Source: Paenibacillus silviterrae (lineage in GTDB: Bacteria; Bacillota; Bacilli; Paenibacillales; NBRC-103111). Taken from it: a DNA stretch of 64,000 nt. The DNA is taken from the NCBI RefSeq assembly GCF_030167925.1, contig NZ_JASKUT010000001.1:310001-374000 (forward strand). The letters run 5' to 3'. Below the pieces are notes generated by a model. The model was given only the letters and a program-made list of their open reading frames with translations. It did not search any database and was not told the DNA's origin. How positions within the stretch are numbered: the stretch's first letter is position 1; every line of letters begins with the position of its first letter. The position numbers and the translations under genes were made by a program. This document shows, in pieces, positions 16,963-24,956 of the stretch.

Positions 16963-16991
16963 TTTACATATCCTTTACTGCTAATTATAAA
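16963..16991 (+). promoter_or_regulatory. sigma-A promoter of importer operon 1
   Basis: TTTACA (16963-16968) and TATAAA (16986-16991) are separated by 17 bases. The leader to ATG 17117 is about 120 bases and contains a small hairpin, GGTGA...TCACC (around 17053-17070). Confidence 0.65.
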
Positions 16992-17116
16992 GACGGATTC
17001 TCTTTTTTGAAGATATCCAAAACGTGATTTCGGGGCCATAATTAGGGCCATAGGTGAGCAGTGCTTCACCGGTTCAAACCAAACAAAATTCGACGACGAG
17101 CACAAGGGGGATTACG

Positions 17117-18739
17117 ATGAGAAAACAATCTATGAACAAATCGATCGGTCTTGCCGTTTCCATTATGCTGGCATCAACAAGCCTGTTGGCGGCATGCTCC
17201 AATACAAAGGACGGGGGAGCCGATACGGCGAAGAAACCGACGACACCGGTGACCGAAGCGGGCAAATACCCGGTCAGCACAACGGAAACCATCACTTCTT
17301 GGGAACAAATCAATTCGAACTTAACTACGTTCGTACCCAACCTGGCAGATTCGCCCTTCGGCAAGCAGCTGGAGAAGGAAACCGGTATCAAAGTGAAATA
17401 TTCCCACCCGGCCGACGGACAGTCGAAGGAGCAGTTCAATCTGCTTATCGCTTCGAACAATTTAACCGATGTCATCGAGTACGATTGGAACAATGCTTAT
17501 CCGGGAGGACCGGAGAAGGCGATGGCCGATAAGGTCATCCTCCCTTTGAACGAACTCATCGATAAACATGCACCGAATTTGAAGAAGAGGCTGGAGCAGG
17601 ATAAAGAGCTGGATAAAATGCTGAAGACGGACAGCGGCAAATACTATGTATTTCCTATGATTCGTCCGGATAACGGCCTTGTATTCCGCGGCCCGATGAT
17701 TCGTAAGGACTGGCTGGACGAACTGCAGCTTGCTGTTCCTACTACCATTGACGAGTGGTATACGGTGTTGAAAGCGTTTAAGGAAAAGAAAAATGCATCG
17801 GCCCCCTTTACCGCACAATACAGCAACGAGTTCAATATTCAAGATGCGTTCATCGGAGCTTACCGAACGGCTAACCGTTACTATATCGATGATCAGGGCA
17901 AGGTCAAGTACGGACCGGTGGATCCGCAGTTTAAGGAAGCCTTAACCTTACTTCGCAAATGGTATGCCGAGGGGCTGATCGATAAGGATTTTGCTTTGAA
18001 CACGGATTCCAAATCCTACGACAATAAGATGCTGAGCCATGCCTCCGGCGCTACGGTCGGACTGCTGAGCGGCGGCATGGGACGCTGGATGGAATCGGGG
18101 AAGAAGCAGGATCCGAAGTTTCAATTGGTGGCTGCTCCGTATCCTACGCTGAAGAAGGGAGAGCGGGCCTTCATCGGACAACGGGATTTCAAATATAACC
18201 CGGCGGCCAGCAAAGCTGTCACGACCGCTGCCAAAAACCCTGAGCTTGCAGTCAAGTGGTTGGATTATGCGTACAGCGAAAAGGGAAGCCTGTTGTTCAA
18301 CTTCGGTATCGAAGGAGAGAGCTACAGCATGCAGAACGGGAAACCGGTCTTCTCGGATAAGATTACGAAGGATCCAAAGTACAATCTGCAGCAGATGGTA
18401 ACCCAGTATACGAAGCCGAACGGTCCTTTCCCGGGTGATTCGAGAAAAAGCTTCAATACCTTCAAGGAACAGGATGAAGCCATTAAAATTTGGGAGCAAA
18501 CCGATGCCGACAAGCACGTGCTTCCGCTCTTCATTACTCCGACGATAGAAGAGAGCAAAGAGGTAGCGAAAATCAATACGGCTATCGCCAGCTATAAAGA
18601 AGAAATGTTCGTTAAATTTGTAATGGGTAAAGAGCCGCTGGATAAGTTCGATGAATATGTAAAGCGAATTAAGGATATGGGCAGCGACAAGGTAGTGAAA
18701 ATTTATCAGGACGCTTATGACCGTTACAATAAGCGTTAA
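17117..18739 (+). CDS. ABC importer 1, solute-binding lipoprotein (LplA-type)
   Basis: This 540-residue extracellular binding protein begins MRKQSMNKSIGLAVSIMLAS and has a lipobox LLAAC, so it is a lipoprotein. The mature part has the long LplA-type family 1 fold (WEQINSNLTTFVPNLADSP, ETGIKVKYSHP, PGGPEKAMADKVILPLNELI). It should deliver an oligosaccharide, possibly a lyase product, to the permeases at 18816 and 19802. ATG 17117 is preferred over the upstream in-frame start at 17054 because AAGGGGG precedes it and the signal peptide starts there. A 16-bp hairpin separates it from the permease genes, probably allowing higher expression of the binding protein. Confidence 0.93.
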   Translation: MRKQSMNKSIGLAVSIMLASTSLLAACSNTKDGGADTAKKPTTPVTEAGKYPVSTTETITSWEQINSNLTTFVPNLADSPFGKQLEKETGIKVKYSHPADGQSKEQFNLLIASNNLTDVIEYDWNNAYPGGPEKAMADKVILPLNELIDKHAPNLKKRLEQDKELDKMLKTDSGKYYVFPMIRPDNGLVFRGPMIRKDWLDELQLAVPTTIDEWYTVLKAFKEKKNASAPFTAQYSNEFNIQDAFIGAYRTANRYYIDDQGKVKYGPVDPQFKEALTLLRKWYAEGLIDKDFALNTDSKSYDNKMLSHASGATVGLLSGGMGRWMESGKKQDPKFQLVAAPYPTLKKGERAFIGQRDFKYNPAASKAVTTAAKNPELAVKWLDYAYSEKGSLLFNFGIEGESYSMQNGKPVFSDKITKDPKYNLQQMVTQYTKPNGPFPGDSRKSFNTFKEQDEAIKIWEQTDADKHVLPLFITPTIEESKEVAKINTAIASYKEEMFVKFVMGKEPLDKFDEYVKRIKDMGSDKVVKIYQDAYDRYNKR

Positions 18740-18757
18740 GAAGCACCATGACCGCGA

Positions 18758-18798
18758 ACAAGAGAACGTGTCCATCTGATGAGGACACGTTCTCTTGT
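18758..18798 (+). promoter_or_regulatory. perfect 16-bp intercistronic hairpin
   Basis: ACAAGAGAACGTGTCC (18758-18773) and its exact complement (18783-18798) enclose a nine-base loop. The following bases are AAAAGG rather than a T run, so it is not a standard terminator on this strand. Placed between binding-protein and permease genes, it probably protects the upstream message or partly attenuates the downstream genes. Confidence 0.7.
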
Positions 18799-18815
18799 AA
18801 AAGGACATAAAAGGA

Positions 18816-19787
18816 ATGGAGTGGAATCGAATGGCTGCGATTCATCAAGAAGCAACAACCATCGCTCAAGACGCCAAACAAACGAAGATGGGTCTGCTGC
18901 TGGACATACGCAAGAACAAAATGTTATACCTCATGCTTCTTCCGGTCTTGTTGTACTATATCGTTTTTCACTATGGTCCCATGTATGGAGCGATGATCGC
19001 TTTTAAGGATTTCTCGCCGAGACTGGGGATTTTGGGGAGCGAATGGGTCGGCTTCGAGCACTTTAAGACGTTTTTTACCGGAGCCTATTTCTGGAGAACG
19101 ATCAAGAATACGATTTTGATTAGCCTCTATGAACTGATCTTCGGCTTTCCGGCCCCGATCCTATTAGCGCTCTTGTTAAATGAATTGAAGAATTCCCTGT
19201 TTAAGCGTACGGTTCAAACGGTTACTTATATGCCGCATTTCATCTCATTGGTTGTGATCTGCGGTATTGTTAAGGATTTTACCTCAAGCGAGGGCATTAT
19301 CAACGACTTAGTTGCCTGGATCGGAGGAGAGCGGGCTACCTTCCTGCTGGATCCGGATTTGTTCCGACCGATATATGTGTCTTCCGGAATATGGCAGCAT
19401 ATCGGTTGGGGTACGATCATTTATTTAGCCGCATTAACAGGTATTGATCCCGAACAATACGAAGCGGCCCGCATGGACGGGGCCGGGCGCTGGAAGCAGC
19501 TGCTCCATGTTACGATTCCGGGGATCATGCCTACGATCGTCATTTTGCTCATCCTGGAAATGGGAAGAATGATGAACGTTGGTTTCGAAAAAATCATACT
19601 GCTGTATAACCCCAGCACATATGAAACGGCGGATGTAGTCTCCTCCTATGTGTATCGGGTCGGTCTGCAGGATTTCAATTATAGCTTCAGTTCGGCTGTC
19701 GGTCTGTTTAACTCCGCAGTCAATTTCACGCTGCTGGTGTTCTCAAATTGGCTTAGCCGAAGATTAAACGATACGAGTCTCTGGTAA
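18816..19787 (+). CDS. ABC importer 1, permease (LplB-type)
   Basis: A 323-residue inner-membrane permease with about six hydrophobic helices. The ATPase-contact EAA loop is clear: YEAARMDGAGRWKQLLHVTI. The N-terminus before the first helix resembles LplB/YtrF-type permeases (LYLMLLPVLLYYIVFHYGPM). The start is ambiguous: ATG 18816 has AAAAGGA ten bases upstream, ATG 18831 has GGAG nine bases upstream. It pairs with the permease at 19802 as the translocation channel for the binding protein at 17117. No ATPase gene is nearby, so an MsmX-like multitask ATPase encoded elsewhere is expected. Confidence 0.93.
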   Translation: MEWNRMAAIHQEATTIAQDAKQTKMGLLLDIRKNKMLYLMLLPVLLYYIVFHYGPMYGAMIAFKDFSPRLGILGSEWVGFEHFKTFFTGAYFWRTIKNTILISLYELIFGFPAPILLALLLNELKNSLFKRTVQTVTYMPHFISLVVICGIVKDFTSSEGIINDLVAWIGGERATFLLDPDLFRPIYVSSGIWQHIGWGTIIYLAALTGIDPEQYEAARMDGAGRWKQLLHVTIPGIMPTIVILLILEMGRMMNVGFEKIILLYNPSTYETADVVSSYVYRVGLQDFNYSFSSAVGLFNSAVNFTLLVFSNWLSRRLNDTSLW

Positions 19788-19801
19788 GAAGGAGCAAACA
19801 T

Positions 19802-20680
19802 ATGAATCGACCGACATTATCGGAAAGATGCTTCGATGCGACGAATGCCCTATTTTTAACTTTATTGATGCTGGTGACGGTTTACCCGATCATTTATGTA
19901 GCATTTGCATCCGTAAGCGATGCTTCCATGCTTATGGCTTTCAACGGCATCCTTTGGAAGCCGCTTGGATTTTCACTCGATGCGTATAGAAGCGTTTTTG
20001 AGAATCCTATGATTTTGAAGGGCTACGGAAATACCTTTTTTGTCGTCCTGACGGGGCTGGTTTTTAACATTCTGCTTACCTCGCTTGGGGCCTATGCCTT
20101 GTCGCGCAAAAGCTTGAAGTATCGCAAGCATCTTATGCTTTTTATCGTATTCACGATGTTTTTCAGCGGCGGCTTGATCCCCTTTTATTTGACAGTGAAG
20201 GGAGTCGGGCTGGCCAACACGTTGTGGGCGCTGATCATCCCACAGGCCATCAATACCTTTAACCTGATTCTGATGAAAACAGCCTTTGAGGCCATTCCCG
20301 ATGCGCTGGAGGAGTCGGCGAAGATGGATGGCGCCAACGACTTCGTCATTCTGTTTCGGATCATTCTTCCCTTATCGATGCCCGTTATTGCGGTTATGCT
20401 CTTGTATTACGGAGTCAGTCATTGGAATTCTTGGTTTCACGCGCTTATCTTTTTGCAGGACCGCTCCATGTATCCGCTTCAGTTGATTCTCAGAGAGATT
20501 TTGCTGCAGGGGGAAGCCAGCTCCATGGCTGTCGGCGCTTCGGCGACGGATGTAGTAATGTTATCCGTTACTTTAAAATACGCCACGATTATCGTAGCTA
20601 CCGTACCTATTCTGCTTGTGTATCCTTTTCTTCAAAAATACTTCGTGAAAGGCGCCCTAATCGGAGCGATTAAAGGGTAG
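19802..20680 (+). CDS. ABC importer 1, permease (LplC-type)
   Basis: A 292-residue carbohydrate ABC permease with six predicted membrane helices. The EAA loop reads ESAKMDGANDFVILFRIILP, and the C-terminus YPFLQKYFVKGALIGAIKG is typical of the LplC/YtcP group. It starts 14 bases after the previous stop behind AAGGAG. It forms the channel with the gene at 18816. Confidence 0.93.
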   Translation: MNRPTLSERCFDATNALFLTLLMLVTVYPIIYVAFASVSDASMLMAFNGILWKPLGFSLDAYRSVFENPMILKGYGNTFFVVLTGLVFNILLTSLGAYALSRKSLKYRKHLMLFIVFTMFFSGGLIPFYLTVKGVGLANTLWALIIPQAINTFNLILMKTAFEAIPDALEESAKMDGANDFVILFRIILPLSMPVIAVMLLYYGVSHWNSWFHALIFLQDRSMYPLQLILREILLQGEASSMAVGASATDVVMLSVTLKYATIIVATVPILLVYPFLQKYFVKGALIGAIKG

Positions 20681-20736
20681 ACGGAGGCTAACTGATCTTA
20701 CAGCATGCAGCACGAAATCGGGACCAAGCGGCCACT

Positions 20737-20772
20737 CACTCATCGCCAAAGCATGGCTTCAAGCGATGAGTG
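20737..20772 (+). promoter_or_regulatory. stem-loop between permease and PL6 genes
   Basis: CACTCATCGC (20737-20746) pairs perfectly with GCGATGAGTG (20763-20772). The 16-base loop contains a further AAGC/GCTT pairing. No T run follows, so it may be an attenuator or a message-stabilising element in the 197-base gap rather than a terminator. No convincing promoter was seen in the gap. Confidence 0.5.
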
Positions 20773-20877
20773 TGCATATATTCGAATAAGCTGCGAGAAT
20801 GGCCAGATCGAGGAAAGGAGGTAGAAAGCGAGTAAGCATTTCCTTTGCAAATCAAAACGAAAAGGATGTGTAAAACA

Positions 20878-23169
20878 GTGAAAAAACAAAGGCGGCTCTT
20901 CTCTTTTCTTTTATGCTTCTGCATGATGTTGTCCCTGATGCCCATGGCTGCTCATGCGGCCGATGCGAAACTAACCGTCGCGTCTGCGAATGTAACGGCA
21001 AGTGCCGACGATGGGAACGTTCCCGGAAATACCGTTGACGGAAACTTGGCGACCCGATGGTCTGCAAGCGGAGACGGGCAGTGGATTCAATATGATTTGG
21101 GATCAAATAAAAAGGTTTCCTATGTGAAAATAGCGTTTCTTAACGGGGATTCCAGAACCTCAACCTTCGATATTCAAACCTCTACGGATCAAGTTAGCTA
21201 TACCACGGTAAGCGCTAATGTAACCAGCAGCTTAAGCGCGGCCCTTCAGACCTTTGACTTTCCCGACGCGGATCCTGTCCGGTATGTGAGAATCGTAGGG
21301 CACGGTAACTCCGTCAATGCTTGGAACAGCTATACCGAGGTAGAGATTTATGGAGACACCTCCAATGCATCGGCGAAATTCTCAATCCCCGGCACATCCG
21401 TGACGGCCAGTGCCGACGACGGGAATGTACCGGCCAATACGGTGGATGGAAGCCTTTCGACCCGATGGTCCGCGAGTGGCGACGGGCAGTGGATCCAATA
21501 CGATTTGGGATCAAATAAGAAGGTTGATTATATGAAAATCGCTTTTTTAAACGGCGATACTCGGACCTCTACCTTTGATATCCAAGCCTCTACGGATAAC
21601 ATCAGCTTTACCACGATAAGTGCTAATGTAACGAGCGCCCTCAATGCATCTCTTCAGACCTTCGACTTTCCCGATGCGGATCCCGTCCGGTATGTGAGAA
21701 TCGTAGGACACGGGAACTCCGTCAATGCTTGGAACAGCTATACGGAGGTAGAAATTTATGGAGGGGCTTCAAGCGGCTCCGGCGGTTCCGGCAGTACGGT
21801 TCAGGTTTCGACGTCTTCCCAGTTAAGCTCTGCATTAACGAATGCGAGCGCCGGTACCACGATTGTGCTCGCCAACGGAACCTATACGCAGAGCACGCCT
21901 TTCACTATCAGCGGAAAGCAGGGTACGTCCTCTGCCCCTATTACGATAAAAGCCGCCAATCAGGGGCAGGCCGTTATTTCCGGAGGCGCGGCAATTCACA
22001 TAACCGGCTCATCCTATGTCACGGTGGAAGGGTTGAAATTCACAAATACCGGGAATACTGCCGTTCTTCTGGACGGGTCCAATCATATCCGCATTACCCG
22101 GAATACCTTCGCCCTTGCAGCTACCGGAGGGGACCTCATCTGGCTTCAGGTCAGCGGAAGCAACAGTCATCATAACCAAATCGATCACAACGACTTTGGG
22201 AATAAAAGCGATACTGCACCGCTTATTGCCTATCAAGGCGATGGGAACGGGAACGTCTCGCAATACGATGTGATCGAGTATAATTACTTCCACGATGTAG
22301 GACCTTGGGTTGCTAACGGGAAGGAGACCATCCGTTTAGGGTTATCCTCCGTTTCCCTCTCGAACGGCTATAATACGATCCAATACAATCTTTTCGAGAA
22401 TACGGACGGAGAGCCGGAGATCGTTTCCGTGAAGAGCGGCAACAATACGGTCCGTTACAACACCTTCAAAACCTCCAAGGGCGGGCTTACCTCGAGGCAC
22501 GGTCACAGTAATAGCTTTTACGGCAACTTCTTCCTTGGGGACGGAGTAGAAAGCGCTCAAGACGGGATTCGGATCTATGGTAACGACCATAAGATTTATA
22601 ATAACTATATGGAGAAGCTGACGGGCAAGGCGATTCTGCTTGATAGCGGCGATTATGACGGCGGCTCCGGCGGGTACCCGTCCAATCCGTCCTCCAGTGA
22701 ATTAACGGCACAATGGAAAATCTATCGCGCCCACGTTGTGAACAATACCATTGTAGACAGCGCCACAGGAATTATTGTCGGCTCCGGCAAGACCTATGCG
22801 CCTCAGGATAGCAGAGTCGCTAATAATATTGTAAGGAACACAACGGGTACGCTTTACAACGAGGCTGCAACGACGAACACCGTGTTTGAAGGCAATATCG
22901 GATATGGCAGCACCGTAAACAATAAGGCGAGAACCAGCGCCGAAATTTGGAACACGAATCCGCTCTTCACAACGGTGGGCGGTTTACAGAAGCTATCCTC
23001 ATCTAGTCCGGCGATCAATTATGCGAAGGGAACCTACACGTATGTTACAAAGGATATGGACGGGGAAACGCGTTCTACGAACGATTCGGGAGCCGATGAA
23101 CGATCCAGTGCAACGACATTCCCGGTTCGTCCTCTAACGGCATCGGATGTTGGCCCTCTCGCTCCTTAA
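20878..23169 (+). CDS. secreted PL6-family polyuronate lyase with two discoidin domains
   Basis: This 763-residue enzyme has a signal peptide ending AAHA. Two nearly identical F5/8 type C (CBM32-like) domains follow (about 33-160 and 169-296), then a Gly/Ser linker and a PL6 beta-helix (about 308-763). The catalytic pair is Lys519 (SVKSGNN) and Arg540 (LTSRHGH), 21 residues apart as in chondroitinase B (Lys250/Arg271). Family members cleave dermatan sulfate or alginate by beta-elimination. GTG 20878 is chosen because the signal peptide begins VKKQRRLFSF and AAAAGGA lies upstream; TTG 20845 and ATG 20866 are in frame but have poor spacing. It lacks SLH domains, so it should be released, unlike the paralogue at 9727. 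Confidence 0.9.
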   Translation: MKKQRRLFSFLLCFCMMLSLMPMAAHAADAKLTVASANVTASADDGNVPGNTVDGNLATRWSASGDGQWIQYDLGSNKKVSYVKIAFLNGDSRTSTFDIQTSTDQVSYTTVSANVTSSLSAALQTFDFPDADPVRYVRIVGHGNSVNAWNSYTEVEIYGDTSNASAKFSIPGTSVTASADDGNVPANTVDGSLSTRWSASGDGQWIQYDLGSNKKVDYMKIAFLNGDTRTSTFDIQASTDNISFTTISANVTSALNASLQTFDFPDADPVRYVRIVGHGNSVNAWNSYTEVEIYGGASSGSGGSGSTVQVSTSSQLSSALTNASAGTTIVLANGTYTQSTPFTISGKQGTSSAPITIKAANQGQAVISGGAAIHITGSSYVTVEGLKFTNTGNTAVLLDGSNHIRITRNTFALAATGGDLIWLQVSGSNSHHNQIDHNDFGNKSDTAPLIAYQGDGNGNVSQYDVIEYNYFHDVGPWVANGKETIRLGLSSVSLSNGYNTIQYNLFENTDGEPEIVSVKSGNNTVRYNTFKTSKGGLTSRHGHSNSFYGNFFLGDGVESAQDGIRIYGNDHKIYNNYMEKLTGKAILLDSGDYDGGSGGYPSNPSSSELTAQWKIYRAHVVNNTIVDSATGIIVGSGKTYAPQDSRVANNIVRNTTGTLYNEAATTNTVFEGNIGYGSTVNNKARTSAEIWNTNPLFTTVGGLQKLSSSSPAINYAKGTYTYVTKDMDGETRSTNDSGADERSSATTFPVRPLTASDVGPLAP
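20977..21768 (+). repeat. tandem direct repeat, 408 bp unit, encoding duplicated F5/8C domain
   Basis: The segment around 20977-21360 is repeated with an offset of exactly 408 bp (136 codons). The copies are nearly identical in protein (shared NTVDG, TRWSASGDGQWIQYDLGSNK, FPDADPVRYVRIVGHGNSVN). The divergence is mostly synonymous, so the duplication looks fairly recent or homogenised. Confidence 0.85.
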
Positions 23170-23180
23170 TGGAGTTGATT

Positions 23181-23216
23181 TCAGGTGTGCCGCTTTAGCG
23201 GCACGCCTGACTTTTT
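23181..23216 (+). terminator. rho-independent terminator after the PL6 gene
   Basis: TCAGGTGTGCCGC, loop TTTA, GCGGCACGCCTGA with one G-T type mismatch, then CTTTTT, 12 bases after the stop at 23169. The next gene begins only 34 bases later, so some read-through into the following operon is likely. Confidence 0.9.
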
Positions 23217-23249
23217 GCTTAGGATGAAACGAATGGGAGGTAACCGGTC

Positions 23250-24956
23250 TTGGGAACGTTGTTCTTGCGGGGTGGAGACCTTCCGCAAGCTAAGCGCATT
23301 GTTTTTGTAGGCGATAGTATCACAGATAACGGCTTGTACATTGCTTTTTTGGAGGCTTACTTTTTACAACATATGCCGGAGCGGGAGCTTACCTTCGTTA
23401 ATCTCGGAGTAAGCAGCGAAACGGTATCGGGCCTCAGTGAAAAAGCCCATCCATGGCCGCGTCCTTGCCTGCATGACCGGCTTGAGCGAGTGCTTCGGGA
23501 GAGCAAGCCCGATTGGCTCGTATTCCTCTACGGTATGAACGACGGAATTTATCATCCGTACTCAGAGGATCGCTTCAGGGCATATCAAGAAGGCATGCTC
23601 GCAGCAATTAGCAAGGCTAGACCATCGGTGGAGAAGGTCATTGTTCTTACTCCCACTCCGTACGACCATTCGTCCAGGCTGAGGCACCTGGGACCAAACA
23701 TCAATGAAGACGACAGCCCCAGCTGGAGGTTTCCTGACCCGAGCTACAATGAAGTTTTAAGCCGCTATGCCGATTGGGTACTGAGTCTACCTGTCCTGGG
23801 TGAGGCAGACGCGGCAATCAACATTTATGATCCGCTCCGCAGGGACTTGGAGCACAGACGCCGGAGGGAGCCGGAATACATGTATGGCGACGGGATTCAC
23901 CCGAATGCCCATGGGCACTGGAGCATCGCCCAAACGCTGCTAAGCCGATTGTTCAACATCACCTTGGAACGTATTCCTGACTATGTGAATGAGCCGAATA
24001 CCGTACCTTGGTTTCGGAAAACAATAGAACGCCATCGTCTTCTCAGTACTGCCTGGAAAGAGCATGTCGGTCATAGTCATGTGAACAAGGCTGAAGCGAA
24101 GCCGCTTCCAGAAGCGCTATTGCTTGGGGAACGCCTTCGGAAGGAAATTGCAGCCGAGGCATGCTTCGAATTAGAGAAAAACGGGCTTACTCAACCCATG
24201 ACCACCGATTGGCATGGATATACGCAGTATCATTTTTACTTGTCGGGAAGAGAGGCCCTTGTGGTCGCACCTAAGCAGGAGGCTGCAGGAAGGCCGTGGA
24301 TTTGGCGAACGGAGTTTTTTGGTGCTTTCGCAACGGCGGACCTGGCATTGCTGGAGCAGGGGTGGCACATTGCCTATATTCGGCTAAGCCATCTGTATGG
24401 CTGTCCCTTTGCGGTTCGCAGGATGGAAGGCTTTCGAGCTCAGGTTGTAGACCATTTCGGCCTTGCTTCCAAGGCGGCGTTGTTTGGCTTCAGTCGGGGG
24501 GGCTTGTATGCCGTCAATTATGCTGCTGTTTATCCCGAGCACGTTATGGCCCTTTACCTGGACGCTCCTGTTCTGGACCAACACAGCTGGCCGGGCGGTA
24601 AAGGAGCGGGAATAGGCTCCCCCCCCCATTGGGAGGAATGCTTGGCGGTGTACGGAGTATCGGAGGAGCAAGCAATACCTGCGGAGAGCCGGCCGCTCGC
24701 TAGTGCGGGTAAGCTGGCCAATGCCGGCATCCCGGTCCTATTAATCGCAGGGGATGCCGACAACGTCGTTCCTTACCGAGAAAATGGGGAGCCCTTCGAG
24801 CGCCATTACCGCGAAGCAGGCGGCGCCATCACCGTTATAGTTAAAAGAGGGATCGGTCATCATCCTCACAGTTTGGAAAATCCGGAGCCTATTGTTCGGT
24901 TTCTAAACGGGGCGATGCAGCACGGTACAAAAGAGGGGAGAAACTCGCATGATTAA
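23250..24956 (+). CDS. two-domain esterase: SGNH hydrolase fused to alpha/beta hydrolase
   Basis: This 568-residue protein has no signal peptide and joins two hydrolase folds. The N-terminal half is SGNH/GDSL: VGDSITD with Ser23, a Gly/Asn block at YGMNDG, and GDGIHPNAHGH with the catalytic Asp-His. The C-terminal half (about 310-560) is an alpha/beta hydrolase with nucleophile elbow GFSRGG (Ser415), acid in GDADNVVP and His in GIGHHPHS. It probably removes acyl, such as acetyl, esters from imported oligosaccharides. TTG 23250 follows GGGAGGT. It is first in a tight six-gene operon and overlaps the GH95 gene by eight bases. A frameshift fusion of two genes is unlikely because the frame is continuous. 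Confidence 0.85.
   Translation: MGTLFLRGGDLPQAKRIVFVGDSITDNGLYIAFLEAYFLQHMPERELTFVNLGVSSETVSGLSEKAHPWPRPCLHDRLERVLRESKPDWLVFLYGMNDGIYHPYSEDRFRAYQEGMLAAISKARPSVEKVIVLTPTPYDHSSRLRHLGPNINEDDSPSWRFPDPSYNEVLSRYADWVLSLPVLGEADAAINIYDPLRRDLEHRRRREPEYMYGDGIHPNAHGHWSIAQTLLSRLFNITLERIPDYVNEPNTVPWFRKTIERHRLLSTAWKEHVGHSHVNKAEAKPLPEALLLGERLRKEIAAEACFELEKNGLTQPMTTDWHGYTQYHFYLSGREALVVAPKQEAAGRPWIWRTEFFGAFATADLALLEQGWHIAYIRLSHLYGCPFAVRRMEGFRAQVVDHFGLASKAALFGFSRGGLYAVNYAAVYPEHVMALYLDAPVLDQHSWPGGKGAGIGSPPHWEECLAVYGVSEEQAIPAESRPLASAGKLANAGIPVLLIAGDADNVVPYRENGEPFERHYREAGGAITVIVKRGIGHHPHSLENPEPIVRFLNGAMQHGTKEGRNSHD

Noticed and set aside
17948..18808. 286-codon open frame on the minus strand
   Set aside because: It is antisense to the binding-protein gene with no ribosome site or family match, and it runs through the intercistronic hairpin.
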